The notes beneath the pieces are model-generated. The model saw nothing but the letters and a program-made list of their open reading frames with translations, was not told where the DNA came from and did not search any database. A stretch of 64,000 nt of DNA, from assembly GCA_028751875.1 (NCBI GenBank), contig CM054138.1:36628748-36692747 (forward strand), given 5' to 3'. A program made the translations under genes and the position numbers. Below, piece after piece: positions 10,932 through 22,351 of the stretch (positions are counted from its first letter, which is position 1; each line of letters begins with the position of its first letter). The DNA is from Rapana venosa. Taxonomy: Eukaryota; Mollusca; Gastropoda; Neogastropoda; Muricidae.

Positions 10932-11036
10932 TTTAAAACTGCAAAATTTACAAAACTGGTACACACTGGGACTGGTTGAAAAAAAGCACATGAGTGCTTA
11001 TTCCATTATTCTCGAAATAAAAGAATAAAATTAAAT

Positions 11037-11037
<1 letters not shown>
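10932..11037 (+). repeat. 5'-truncated SINE
   Basis: Only the 3' part of the 5461 family is kept: AAAATTTACAAAACTGG, GAAAAAAAGCACATGAGTGC, and the AATAAAATTAAA tail, running straight into a (CA)n run at 11041-11074. Confidence 0.8.

Positions 11038-11040
<3 letters not shown>

Positions 11041-11074
<34 letters not shown>
11041..11074. repeat. (CA)n microsatellite
   Basis: About 17 CA units directly after a SINE tail. Confidence 0.95.
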
Positions 11075-11075
<1 letters not shown>

Positions 11076-11830
11076 TTTTATGGGTTGTGTCCCATGCTAT
11101 TCTAAGCATACTAAGCAAAACTCATTGTTTGGGCATTTGATTGTTGATTTGATGATTGTACTTATTGACTGTTATTAGTTACTGTATCACATTTTTCCTT
11201 TTTCTTGTTTTACATTGCTGTACCACGTTTTTCCTTTTTCTTGTTCTTTTTTCTTCTTCTTGATAATTCAATTCAACATTTTGTGGATGTAAAGGAGTTA
11301 TAAGTGCGTAGCAATACACAGCTAAGCATTTCACAGATTCCATGATTTGTACTTTCTAACTATTACTGTGACTCATTTGTCCACATCAGTATTACATACA
11401 TACCATTTGTCCATTTATGGTGCCTTCTACACTAGATACATGGCCTTCTCAGGAAGGACTTTGCGTGGGATACTTAAATATCAATAGTGCCTGAAACAAG
11501 ACAGGAAATATCATCAATTATACATAATAAAGGAACTAGCCTTCATATATTTTGTGTTGCAGAATCTAGGCTCAACAATTTGATTTCTGATTCAGATATG
11601 TACATGCTAGGACTTGATCCAGTGACTGTCAGATCTACAGGTTTGCTGTTATACTGCTTCGTTGTCATCGAAAAGACATACATCTTGAACAGTTTCATGT
11701 AGAATCAATATGGATAGAAATCACACTTAGACGCTGTAAATCGATCATACTTGGTTTCATCTACAAGAACCCAACTGAAACAATTGACTGGTATGACAAT
11801 TTTATTTAATGATGGATGCGGCTATTCTAG

Positions 11831-12116
11831 TATAGTATGTTCTTTCGATCCAGAAGGCCCATAGAGCCGGAGCTTATCCCGGTTTCTGTAGGTTAAGCGA
11901 ACTGATGGTTTTTCACCACCCCTGTGACAGGAACGCTAGTCTGTCGCCAGATACTTCCCCAGCAGAGCTGGTACCCACTTGTACACCTGGGTGGAGTGAG
12001 GAAAATAGGAGTAAAGTGTCTTTCCCAAGGACACAACACCGAGCCGAGCGGGATCGAACCCGCGACCTCTGGATCACGAGTCGACCGCCTAAACCACTCG
12101 ACCACGGTGCCTCCCT
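11831..12116 (-). repeat. tRNA-derived SINE with target-site duplication
   Basis: A different SINE family from 5461. On the minus strand the head begins GGAGGCACCGTGGTCGAGTG with box A (TGGTCGAGTGGTTTAGG) and box B (GCGGGTTCGATCCCG). The body holds GTGTCCTTGGGAAAGACAC and GTACAAGTGGGTACCAGC. The AGTAAAGTGTCTTTCCCAAGG block looks like the conserved central domain seen in Deu-type SINEs, by eye only. A perfect 11-bp duplication GGCTATTCTAG flanks it (11820-11830 and 12117-12127), so the insertion into the LINE is clear. Confidence 0.9.
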
Positions 12117-13689
12117 GGCTATTCTAGAGTCCAATGAAATTTTTCTTATGGGAGATTTCAACATTAGTCCGACAGCCCCTGGATCAAAGTGGAATATTAA
12201 CTATGCCATGTACGGTTTAGAGCAAATAACTGATCGCCTGACTCGAATTACTAATAATACTAACACCCTCATTGACCACATTAATTTTTACACTACTCCA
12301 AAGACCACCATAGTAGAAATATACTCAGTGTCACTTTGCAAACATTGCTGATTCAAATAATAGAACAACAACAAATGAGCTGACAGAATTAAAACATTAC
12401 TGTTCAACAAAAAGCATTTCTTCTGAATTTATCATACCCCCAATCACAATAAAGAAGTGCTTATTTTTGTCATATTGCCCCAATACAACTGAGGAGTGAT
12501 GTCTTTTGAATATCAATATAGTGAAATTAGAGGAGTCCTTTTTTTTAGACTTTGCTGGAGCTTTTGACGTTATAAGCCACTCTCTCCTCATTAAACAATT
12601 AAAATGCTACAGAATTTCCGACTAAGCATTATCATTTTTAGATTTATTTCTCAGTAATCATCAACAGCTTGTTGAAATTGGGCCCAGGAGATCAACCTTA
12701 TTACCTGTGATATATGGTATACCACAGGGACCAATACTAGGACCACTTCTTTTCTCTATTTATATTAATGACCTACCTCTGCATGTTTATGGTTGATGTG
12801 AAATGTTTGCTGACAATACATCAATTCAATGTAGCAACAGTGATCCTAACCAGCTTGTGAATGATATGCAGGCAGATATCCATAAACTTATTGAATGGAC
12901 AGAACTCAATCATATGTCTCTTAATTCAAACAAAACAAAATGTATATTGATAACGACTCGGCAAGAAAAGACAGAAATTGCATTTTCCATTTACCCCAAT
13001 ATTTATCCAAGGACGAAAAATTTAAGAAGTTGTTTCACACAAAGTACTAGGCGCAGTAATTGACAATGATTTATCTTGGTCAGAACAAATAGCCACTTTA
13101 GGAAAACGAATCTCAGTAAGACTATATCAACTTAGAAAAATCACACATTTTCTAAACCTACAATAACGAAAACTATAATTTTATGCACATGTTCTATGTC
13201 TTATAAATTATGTTTCAACCTTATGGGATAGTGCTAGTGAAACAAACCTAAAGCATATAAGCTGCCTACATAAAAGAGCTATCAAACTAATCTGATTGAA
13301 TCCTAAAACATTGATCACCAACAACTACAAAGAATTAGATATTCTTCCACTCAAAGACAGTCTGCATTTCAACAAGTGTGTATGTATGTACAACATATTA
13401 AACGGAAAAGCCCCAAAGAAAATTGTGAAAAATTTTGCCCTTAATAAAAACAAGCCTACTCATATATATATTATTGTCTTTGCCCAGGCCCCATAACAAT
13501 CTCTATAAGTCAAGCCTTGCTCATTCAGGAAGAACAGTGTGGAATAGTTTACCTATCTCTTTAAAATCAGCTCCTTCGAAACAAACGTTCAAGAAACTCT
13601 TGAAGAAACATCTGATGGACAAATTGTAAGTCGACTCTTATACTCGTGGTTATCTTACATCAGGCTACCTTGTTGTTATTCCTACCTTT

Positions 13690-13955
13690 GTTATTTGTAT
13701 TTTCTTCATTTGTTGTACGACTTGAGCTTATGTTATACTGTCTTTGTTTTGTTTTATCTTGTCTTGTGAGTCTTGTTTTTGTTTGTTTTTGCTTTGTTGT
13801 TGGTTTTTGTTTGTTTGTTTGTGTGTGTGTTTGTTTTTTGTTTTTGTTTGTTTTATTTAGTTTTGTTTGATTTAAAATTTTCTTCATTTATCTGTATGAC
13901 TTGAGCTTATGTTATACTGTCTTGATTTGCTTTATCATGTTTTGTTAGTCTGGAT
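13690..13955. repeat. direct repeat inside the LINE 3' region
   Basis: ACTTGAGCTTATGTTATACT with neighbouring TTTCTTCATT occurs twice, about 195 bp apart. The part between is T/G-rich. Confidence 0.75.
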
Positions 13956-14121
13956 TTATATATTAAAAAATCTCCATAGATTTTGTCTTCAACATGTGTG
14001 AACATTATATTTTGATTGCTTTTATATGTCAATTTTCTTGATTTTTGTTTTTGTGAGGGCAGGATGAAAAAAAGTTGTATAAACTTAATCTTTACCCTCA
14101 ATAAAGATAATTTTGACTCGG

Positions 14122-14216
14122 CTTGACTTGACTTGACTTGACTTGACTTGACTTCCACACACACCACACACACACACACACACACAACAACACACACACA
14201 CACAACACATCACTCA
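14122..14216. repeat. (TTGAC)n followed by (CA)n microsatellites
   Basis: Six to seven copies of TTGAC end the LINE tail. An interrupted CA run follows directly. Confidence 0.9.
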
Positions 14217-14409
14217 AGGCCCGTGTGCTAATGCATGCAGAGCATCTTGCTCACATGTTAAATCCTATTCCGCTTTTCGAAAGAGTAGGCCGTTGTGTGC
14301 CGGTGGAAACATGATATTTACAAAGCCGCATACACTTGGGGACTAGATGTAAAAAAAAGCACATGAGTGCTTATTCCATTATCCTTGATGTAAAGGAATA
14401 GATAAAATA
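14217..14409 (+). repeat. 5'-truncated SINE
   Basis: Keeps the 5461-family body from CCCGTGTGCTAATGC through CTATTCCGCTTTTCG, AAGCACATGAGTGC and an A-rich tail. Confidence 0.85.
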
Positions 14410-14429
14410 AAAAATGAAATAATAACAAC

Positions 14430-14486
14430 ACACACACACACCAAACACACACACACACAACACACACATCACACACACACACACAT
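14430..14486. repeat. (CA)n microsatellite, interrupted
   Basis: CA repeats with AA and TC interruptions between two SINE pieces. Confidence 0.9.
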
Positions 14487-14700
14487 GCCAACTCTACTCC
14501 CGCTCGAGGTCCTTTGGATGAGAATGTAAACCATCTTGCGCACATGTTAAAACCCGTTCCGCTTTTCGGAAGAGTAGGCCATTGTGTGGAGGTAGGAAGG
14601 ATGACAAAACTTACAAAACTGCATACACACGGGGACTTGATGTAAAAAAGCACACGAGTGTTTATTACATTATCTTCGAAATAAATAAACAACAAAAATA
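14487..14700 (+). repeat. 5'-truncated SINE
   Basis: 5461-family copy from CCAACTCTACTCCCGC through TTCCGCTTTTCGGAAG, AAAGCACACGAGTG and the tail, then a short CGCGCG run. Confidence 0.85.
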
Positions 14701-14879
14701 TGTAAAATAAAAACGCACGCGCGCGCGCGTGCGCACTAATTTATTACATTATGGTTTGCCTTTAAATTGTTATTCATTACCAATATATTATCTTGTGCTC
14801 TTCACTATTCGATCTGTCCTGTAATTGTAGCACGTGCTGTAATTTTGGTTTTTGTTGTTATCTTAAAATTGGGAAGTCA

Positions 14880-15030
14880 GGGACCCCCCCCCCCCCCCCC
14901 CTTTCATTTTTATTTCCGTTCTTTTTAACATAGATTAAAATTGTTTACTGTTTGTTTTATAAGTCAATTTTCTTGATTTGTTTTGCGAGGGCAGGATGAA
15001 AAATAAGTTGTGTGAACGATTAGGTAAATC
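14880..15030 (+). repeat. second copy of the LINE 3' region next to a C-run
   Basis: A 20-bp C run at 14882-14901 is followed by AAGTCAATTTTCTTGATTTG and GAGGGCAGGATGAAAAA. The same words end the LINE at 14030-14075, so this is a second 3' end of the same LINE family. Confidence 0.7.
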
Positions 15031-15153
15031 GCCAGAGGCCACGACTTTTAGTCGAACTTTGGTATTTCCTTAGAAATGCAGTATTCAGTTGAAAGTAGAT
15101 TTTAACAACCAATGAAAACCAGCGTTTCTTGTTGTTAGTATCCATTCCTCAAA

Positions 15154-15234
15154 ATGGCTGACGAGGTGTTGTTCGAGTTCCTGCACATGGAACTAGTTGC
15201 TCACATACATCGCTCATCGTCCAAGGATGAAACG
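15154..15234 (+). CDS. TRAPPC6B: TRAPPC6B exon 1 with start codon
   Basis: ATG at 15154 in the context CAAAATGGCT opens MADEVLFEFLHMEL, the usual TRAPPC6 N-terminus. The donor is ACG/GTTCGG and the exon ends in phase 0 after 27 codons. Confidence 0.85.
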
Positions 15235-15549
15235 GTTCGGCTGCATTTCATTTTTTTCTTCTGTATTATCAGCAGCACGTTTTGTAAAAGAGAGATAATG
15301 TGTGGGTTAAAAACGTGAAAGTGTGTCCCCTGGGATGTGTGTAGTCTGCTTGCTGAAGGGACAAAAATTAATGTTATCATTTTAAGTCTATAGAGGCCTG
15401 TAATGAGTTGTATTGTATACCACTCTCTGTCACCATGGATTTTTATGTGGATCGGTTGTCTAGAAGTAATGCACCAATATAGAAAGCGATAAGTCATTGG
15501 TTTAATCACATGACTGACATGAGCGAAAAATAGGGCCTTGACAAATTTA

Positions 15550-15840
15550 GGCCTAGCTTATCCAACTTCAGCTGGGAGAGAAAAGTTATCTTTTAAGCCT
15601 TCCTGGAAAAAAAGGCAGAAGAAGGGACCAAGAAGGCGGGAAATAGACAAGAAGGAGGTGATGGTGACGAAAAGGAACAAGGCAGAAATGGGCTTGTAAA
15701 GAGGGAATTCCTACTCCCAGCACAGATTCAGAAGGTGGGGATGCTATTATGACTATGAGTTACATTTCCCTGGCAGCCCTGCAGGGACAATCCCCATCTG
15801 AGCCAGGACTTTACAAGACCATGCTTGAGTGGTGATCTCA
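15550..15840 (+). repeat. dispersed repeat family, copy 1
   Basis: Blocks such as GGAAAAAAAGGCAGAAG, GGAACAAGGCAGAAA and AGAGGGAATTCCTA are the reverse complement of words at 16535-17150 and 29080-29250. No protein match. The three copies are all in or near TRAPPC6B intron sequence. Confidence 0.5.
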
Positions 15841-16302
15841 CTTGTCTGGGTACTTTTTAACATTTTAAAAAATTTATTAAGATGAGACAATAAACTAAAG
15901 TGAATAAACCAAGATTCCATGTGCAACACACATCATACTTAGCATGCACAAACCCCCCTCAGGAATAAGAGAAAATTATGTCATAGGTGTAAATTTGTAG
16001 TAAAACTAGCTCCTCATATATTGATATAGGGTCAGAAAATGAACTGCTCACACTGACACTACTAATACTATAGTGACAGTGGCATAGTGCTGATAAATGT
16101 AGGAAAATGTTAAAAAAGATGGGTGGTATTTTATTTTTTATTTTGGTGGTGAGCTGCCCCTGGTGGGGTGGGGTGGGGGTGGGTGGAGTCAGCTGTGACC
16201 TAAAGTGGTATAAAACAAATACAATAAAATATATTGATGTCAAAAGAATGCTGCCATTACTTTGCACACACACTGTTTTGGTGTTCATGAATATATACTA
16301 AT

Positions 16303-16305
<3 letters not shown>

Positions 16306-16347
<42 letters not shown>

Positions 16348-16348
16348 A
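16306..16348. repeat. (AT)n microsatellite
   Basis: About 20 AT units with one break. Confidence 0.95.
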
Positions 16349-16355
16349 CCAGAAG

Positions 16356-16460
16356 TTGGAATGTAGTCTACCTTCATATTGGGCAAAAACAGTCGCGCAA
16401 AATTTTACCGTTCAGGCATTGGTGAACATGGGATCTCTAGGTGAGGAACAAAAAAACAAA
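16356..16460 (-). repeat. dispersed repeat family (TAGCTGCATTCC type), copy 1
   Basis: The reverse complement contains GAAGGTAGACTACATTCCAA and a C-rich, GTTCC-containing neighbour. Related copies lie at 17870-18030, 37645-37745, 51850-51990 and 52335-52435, mostly next to SINEs. Function unknown. Confidence 0.5.
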
Positions 16461-16534
16461 GTATGTCAAGTGTAAGACAATGAAGTGATCTAAACTACGG
16501 CTAAACCCTTTCCTGTTTTTAATCTTTTTGTTCC

Positions 16535-17150
16535 CCTGTGGGGATGCTGGGGCTTGTCAGTTTAAATACTTAAAATAGCATCCCTTCCATCTGGAAATTC
16601 TGTGCTAGGAATTCTCTCATTTTTTATCCCTTTAAAAAATTCTTATTTTTTTAATTTGAGGATAATTGAATAAACACTCATGTACTTTTTTACATCCACA
16701 TGATCCAGACCCCATGTTAATGCAGTTCTGTAAATTTTGTCATCCATTCACATGGCATATAATGGCATACTCTTCCAAAAATCGAAACGGGCTTTAAAGT
16801 GTGTGCAAGTTGTTCTGCGTGTGTTCGCACATGGGACCTTGGTTATAGTCTCATCCGAAGGACTTCTGGGGAGAGTGGAGTCAGCACTGATGTTAACTCC
16901 AAGGAAAACTCCTCTTGAATGAGATTTGAACCTGGGTTAGCAGATCACAAGCACAGTGCACATCACTCTAACCACCAGGCTATCCTTGTTCCACTCTTTT
17001 TGTTTTCTCTGCCTTGTTCCTTTCTTCCTGTCACCTAATTGTAATTGTTGATTTTCTGCCTTCTTGGTCCATTCTCTGCTTTTTTCTCAGAAAGGCTGAA
17101 AAGAAACAGTTCTCTCCTAGGTGAAGTCAGATGCACTGGCCTGACTTGTA
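16535..17150 (-). repeat. dispersed repeat family, copy 2, split by a SINE
   Basis: TCTGGAAATTCTGTGCTAGG at 16592 and the CTGCCTTGTTCC to GATTTTCTGCCTTC run at 17015-17080 match 29112-29200 in the same order. A SINE at 16641-16985 separates the two halves here. Confidence 0.55.
16641..16985 (-). repeat. tRNA-derived SINE, nearly full length
   Basis: Minus-strand copy of the 5461 family with the tail at the left (TTTGAGGATAATTGAATAA), CATCCGAAGGACTTC in the middle, and the tRNA-like head at the right (GATTTGAACCTGGGTT, AACCACCAGGCTATCC). Confidence 0.85.
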
Positions 17151-17159
17151 GGCTCTTAA

Positions 17160-17869
17160 CCGTTATACAGCAGTACAATGCATTTTCACTCATATGACAG
17201 ATTGATAGTTGCTATCTGAATGTTTGATGAAGAAACAATCCTTTTGTCAGGGTTGCAGTCTCAGTTAAACTTAAGTTAATCACTAAATCAGTGGCATGTT
17301 TTGTAAGAGATGATGATGTTTGAGGAGACTCTTACATTTACAGAATCCTTTTGTTGATGTATGCAGACAATATGGCTTTAGTCTCCGATTCCATAGTAGT
17401 TATACCTCCAAAAGAGAACAGAATGCTTTGGAAAAGTACTGTAACTGTAAGAAATTTGATGTATTTCCCAGTGCATGTGCACTGTGCACAGTTGTATGCT
17501 ACTGTAACCCAGTAGTGAGTGATACGAAGGGTTAGTAGATAGTTGGTTACCCTGTAGTGGGTTACTCATAGGGAAAAGGTCAATTTATGGACAAAACCAA
17601 AGTAGAACTTTGTGTTAAAAAAGTGGTAGATTTATTAAATCAAGTGAAAGGCCTTCTCCTTCTGCTGGCAAACAGCTTGATTCAGGTTGAACCCAAACAC
17701 AATTATCTTGGGTTCTTTTTTGAGCTATACTAAACTGGTCAAGATATAATATAGATTTAACATCTCTGGCAAAGTATTTATCATTAGCTGGAAGTAGAAG
17801 ATTCTGCTTTAGACTAAAACAAATTCCAGCCACTACTCTGTCTGATTAAAATATTTGACACCCAAAAAA
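17160..17869. other. TRAPPC6B intron 1, nothing recognised
   Basis: Intronic DNA with short open frames on both strands that match nothing I know. Confidence 0.4.
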
Positions 17870-18230
17870 CTTTTTTCTTGTTCCTCATCTACTCTGAGGT
17901 TCCCCAAATGGTGAGATTTTAATTTTGCGTATGCAACCAGTTTTACCCCACCACTTGAAGGTAGCCGCATTCTGAATTCAAGGATGATGTTTAAACACAA
18001 CAGCAATGTGCATACATATGGTTTAACAAAAAAAAAGTCCTCTGTTCTTCCGAAAGGCAGAACAGGTTTCTAACATGTGTGGTAGATGTTCTTTGTGCAT
18101 TCGTACAACGTATGGGGCCTTGATAAACAGTCCATCCAGACTTTCTTTGAGGGAGTGGAGTCAGTACTGATGTAAACTTCAGGGTAAAATTCCGAATGAC
18201 TCCATTATAAAACCGGTCTTGTGATGTGAC
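17870..18230 (-). repeat. divergent SINE with attached dispersed repeat
   Basis: 18041-18230 is an old copy of the SINE family (CTTCCGAAAGGCAGAACAGG, GAGTGGAGTCAGTACTGATG). The preceding 17870-18030 holds the TAGCCGCATTCTGAATTC repeat. The same pairing occurs at 51850-52345. Confidence 0.6.
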
Positions 18231-19701
18231 CAGAAATCTGAGGATTTCAGGGGTATGATGCTGTTGAACAAGTAAAACATCAAATTGTGCAAGATGATTT
18301 TGGGAGTAGGAAGAGATAAATCATGTTGAAAAAAACAATTCTGCTCTTGAAGAATGTTGCAGATTTTCTATTCATATGATATATAAATTTATCTGTAGAT
18401 GTTTTTGAAAGTTTTGTTCATCTTGAAAAAATACTGGTGCAGACTTTTGTCCATGTCTCATTGTTTGACAGTATATACCCTAAATAATGCTACAAAATAT
18501 TTGCAAATGCGCAATTGAGCTGGCAAGCTGTAATTTATAGGCTTCTTGAGTAAGACAAAGAATACTGTTGTGTACACATGGCTTTGGCTATGCATGGGAA
18601 ATGCAAGATGTTAGAAATATGCTTAGTTTCTTGTCTGAGTTTAAACAATTAAGTAAGTACACATGTATGGCCAAGAAATGGCATGATTCCCTTTCATTAC
18701 ATTCTCAGTAATTTTCATTACTGCAAGTGTCACCCAGAAATTATATTTAAGTCAGATTCACATGATGAGGTGATGAACACTGTCTTTTTTTTTTTTTTTT
18801 TTTGATGAACACTGTCATGTTGTGTTTACTAAGGTGTAGTAAATTGCCTCTGAATAACATGACCCATCTGAACCAACAAATGAAAGATTCCCTTTGCAAA
18901 TGATGTGACAAATAATTATTATGAAGATCTGTATCATTTTATGTTGGTCTGTCCCAAATATGCTACTCTTTGTTAGTTTTGCAACAAGTTTTTTTTATAA
19001 TTATATGATATAGTAATGTTACTACTGCTTCCCATTAGAATTAAAGTCACAGTTATTATGTAACTAAAAAACAAAGACAGAGAAACAGGTATATTAAAAC
19101 TTAGAAACAAAATTATTCCTGCCTCATACTAATAGTAGTAATAGTTAAGTCTCTGTCATGCTTACAGTTACATTACATTAAACTGAAACGATATGAACAT
19201 ATTTTGTATGCTTTTATTGCATTAAAAGTCTGTTGTTGTGCTAATAACCTGAATAATGACCATTATATATCTATATCATGTCTCCTGTTCACATGTGCCA
19301 TATCTATTGGCCTGCAAAAACTGAATAGACCATTATTTTCCTTGTCATGGGGTGATGTGTACTGGGAGGGTATGGTCTTCATCAAATGTTTGATCTTGAC
19401 CCATCAAATATTATTGTGCAGTGAGATTATGTTGTATTGTACTGTAATCTATTTTAAGTCATGGCAGATTTATCTGAGTAAAAAAGTAAAATTCAGGCTT
19501 GCTCTCCCCGGGGAGAGCACATCACCCAAAGAGCAGTGCCTCCCATAGTTATTTTTCTTTTCCTGTCTGCATTTGTATTTGTTTCCCTATAGAGTGCCTT
19601 TTTTCTTTAAAAAAGAGAGTAAAAAGTGGCTTTTTTCTACAGAATTTTGCCAGGGACAACTCCTTGTTGGCGTGGGTTCTTTTATGTGCGCTAAATAATT
19701 A
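18231..19701. other. TRAPPC6B intron 1, mostly unrecognised
   Basis: AT-rich DNA. The only item is a poly-T tract at 18785-18803 flanked by 13-bp direct repeats. Confidence 0.5.
18772..18816. repeat. poly(T) tract with 13-bp flanking duplication
   Basis: GATGAACACTGTC occurs at 18772-18784 and again at 18804-18816, with exactly 19 T between. This has the shape of a target-site duplication around a poly(A)-only insertion on the minus strand. Confidence 0.9.
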
Positions 19702-19813
19702 GGGGACAGGATAGCGCAGTGGTCAAAGCGCTCGCTTTCCCCAGCTAAGGATAAACAGCATCGAGTGTGGTTACCACATGGATGGGTGACTGTTTGAGCG
19801 CCTTGGCTTCAGT
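19702..19813 (+). repeat. SINE 5' part, interrupted by a LINE
   Basis: A tRNA-like head, GGATAGCGCAGTGGTCAAAG, is followed by GTGTGGTTACCACATGGATG and ends at the LINE's target duplication. The 3' part continues at 22685. Confidence 0.7.
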
Positions 19814-20472
19814 CACTCTCACACTCGGTCCCATGTCTCAAAGGACGTAGGGGGGACATGAGAGAAGACGCGACAGAGATCTTTTTCCATGCTTCACAAT
19901 CCTGTGTGGCTAGTAGAAGGTGTTGCAGGGGTTGGGCGGTCCATTCTTTGATGTTGTCAACCCATGATTTCTTTGGCCAGTTTTGGCGGCCTCTTCTTCT
20001 CTTGCCTTCAACTGTTCCCTGCAGGATGGTTTTTGCTAAGGTGTTGTGTCTTGTGGTGTGACCAAACCACATCAGTTTTCTGCTCTTTATGGTGGAGAGC
20101 AGAGGTTCTTGGAGGCCCACACGCTTTTTGATTTCTTCTTTCACATAGTTGTTGGTCTTATGTTCTTTGTATATTTTGAGGAGTCTTCTGTGGCACTTGT
20201 TCTCGAATGCTTGGATTCTCCTCTCTAGCTCTGCTGACAGAGTCCATGATTCACAGCCATATAGGAGGATAGATATCACGAGGGATTTGTAAAGGTGATA
20301 TTTGGTGCAGAAGCTGATGTTGTTGCTTCTGATGATCCTCTCGAGTCTGGCTAGAGCAGAGTTGTTTGTTGCAATGCGAGCTTTCACTTCATTGTTTGAT
20401 GTGCCATCTTTTGTTAGGAGGAGCCTAAGTATTTGAATTGGCTCACCTCTTCCAGTATTTCTCCATTCATCT

Positions 20473-21301
20473 TTATTTCCCGTGCTGCCCATTACTTGCG
20501 CTGTTGACCATGATCTTTGATTTCTCTGTACTGACCTCCATGCCGTATGCGCTCGCTCGATCTGATAGACAATCTGTGAGGTTTTGCAGTTCTTGTTTGC
20601 TGCTGCCCATGAGGTCAATGTCATCTGCAAATCTGAGGTTGCAAAGGGGTCTTCCACCAATGGAGATGGAAGTGTGGTGGTTTTGCAGTGTCTCTGTCAT
20701 GATGTTTTCGAGGAAGAGGTTGAAAAGTACAGGTGAGAGAAGGCAGCCCTGGCGGACCCCAACTGTGGTCTTGAAAAACTCGCCCATGTGATTGTTCATG
20801 AAAACTGCACTTCTTGCGTTCTCGTATAGTGCCTTGATGACTTCAATGAGGCAGTTGTCAGAGGCCGTCATGCCATACCCTGTCAAAGGCCTTTTTGAAG
20901 TCTATGAAATTGTGATACAAGTGTTTTTGGTGTTGGAGATGTTTCTCTATCAGAATTGTCAGATTGAAAATGTGTTCGATTGTGCTGCATTTTGGTCTAA
21001 AGCCGGCTTGTTCTTCTGCCAGGAGTTTTTCCGCTTGGTTTTTCAGTCTGTTGAGGACTACCCGCAGCATGATCTTGCTAGGATGGCTTATGAGACCGAT
21101 GGTTCTGTAGTTCTGGCATTGCTTGAGGTTTCCTTTCTTTGGTAGGGGTATTACAAGAGACTGTGTCCATTCTTCTGGCCATTCTTTGGTGTCGTGAATC
21201 TTCTGACAAAGTTCTGTGAATCGCCTTGCTGTTTCATTCCCTCCATTTTTTATGAGTTCAGCTGGGATGTTATCGATTCCAGGGGACTTTCCCTTCTTCA
21301 T
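20473..21301 (-). pseudogene. RTE LINE reverse-transcriptase domain
   Basis: Two overlapping open frames cover fingers, palm and active site: from KKGKSPGIDNIPAELI through AFDRVWHDGL, then YGMTASDNCLIEVIKALYEN and FADDIDL. The invariant aspartates are in place, but a frameshift at about 20870 separates the halves. Confidence 0.85.
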
Positions 21302-21586
21302 TTGTATCTACTTCACACCTTAGTATTGGTGGGTCTTTATCTTGGTGTTCAGGGGGTTTGTCAGAAACTATGTTGGTATCTGGGCGTAGTGGGTAGTTAT
21401 ACAATCCCTCACAGTATTCCGTCCAGCGTTGGAGGATGGCATTGCTTTCCAGTAAAAGATTTCCTTCTTTGTCTTCAATAACAGAGGCTTTAGGCTGTGT
21501 GGTTTTAGTTAGTGATTTCAGAGTGTCGTAAGCTGTTTTGCTGTTTCCCTTGGCATTCCAACTTCGATGCTGTGGCAATTGTTCTT

Positions 21587-22351
21587 CTATCCACGCTTCC
21601 TTGGCTTCTCTAATCTTTTTTCCTCCACTTCTCTGTGGCTATTCCTGTATTTGTTGTTGGCTTCTTGACTTATGAACTTTTGTTTCTTAAGCTCTCTTCT
21701 TTTGTCGCAGAGGTCAAGAACCTCATTTGTCACCCAGGGTCGTTTCTTTGTTCTGCTTCTTCCTAATGTTTCTTCTGCTGCTGTCAATAGCACTTCTTTG
21801 ATGTTGTTGGCTAGTGTGTCCACATCATTGTCGATGGCTGTGAGTGCGGCGAACTTTCCTCCAATGTTGGCTTGGAAGATCTCAACCACTGTTGGGTCTT
21901 TGAGTTTTTCCAGATGAAATCTTATGCGTGGGTTTTTTGGCTGTTGTTTTGCTTTCAGTTTCAGCTTAATGGTGGTAAGTACAAGGTCGTGGTCACTGCC
22001 AATTTCAGCTCCTGGGAATGTTCTTGTGTTTGCCTTGTTTATGCTGGATTTGAATCTTTGGGGTGACAGAATGTAGTCAATTTGATTGTGAATCAGACCA
22101 TTTGGTGAGTGCCAAGTTGATGTTCTAGATGGCTTGTGAGGATGGAATGTGTTTGCCAGAGTTAGTTTGTGCTTCTGTGCGAATTCCAGCAGCCGCTGTC
22201 CTCTTTCGTTTGTTTCTCCTAGTCCAAAGCGTCCTGTGGTTCCTGCCCAGGTGTCATAGGCATCAGGTCCCACTTTAGCATTCCAGTCGCCTTCCACAAT
22301 TAAGAATGTCTTTTTTGGGCGTTTTGGAGATGACGTTTTTAAGTTGTTCAT
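21587..22351 (-). pseudogene. RTE LINE endonuclease (AP-endonuclease-like)
   Basis: A 254-residue frame with GDWNAKVG, the N-x-x-D-Y-I-L-S motif (HNQIDYILSPQRF) and GSDHDLV, the C-terminal catalytic Asp-His pair. It nicks the target DNA in target-primed reverse transcription. The upstream part is out of frame. Confidence 0.85.

Larger units (their letters stand above)
11455..14155 (+). mobile_element. decayed Jockey/CR1-like LINE, split by a SINE
   Basis: Plus-strand pieces in order: LNINSA near 11470 and FCVAESRLNN (endonuclease region) near 11545; FLMGDFNISP near 12140 and NTNTLIDHINFYTTPKTT near 12265, the endonuclease's end; LDFAGAFDVISHSLL near 12545; GIPQGPILGPLLFSIYINDLP near 12720; FADNTSIQCSNSDPNQLVNDM near 12805; LGAVIDNDLSWSEQI near 13050; KRAIKLI near 13275; VWNSLPISLKSAPSKQTFKKLL near 13545. 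The sequence has numerous stops and frameshifts, so it is inactive. The RT motif usually reads FADD but here is FADN. A T/G-rich 3' region follows, then AATAAAGATAATTTTGACT and a TTGAC tandem tail. A SINE sits at 11831-12116. Confidence 0.75.

Noticed and set aside
12050..12116. Possible tRNA gene
   Set aside because: Box A and B are good, but the sequence continues into a SINE body with a target duplication.
13646..13870. Hydrophobic ORF of L, F, V and C
   Set aside because: T/G-rich 3' region of a LINE.
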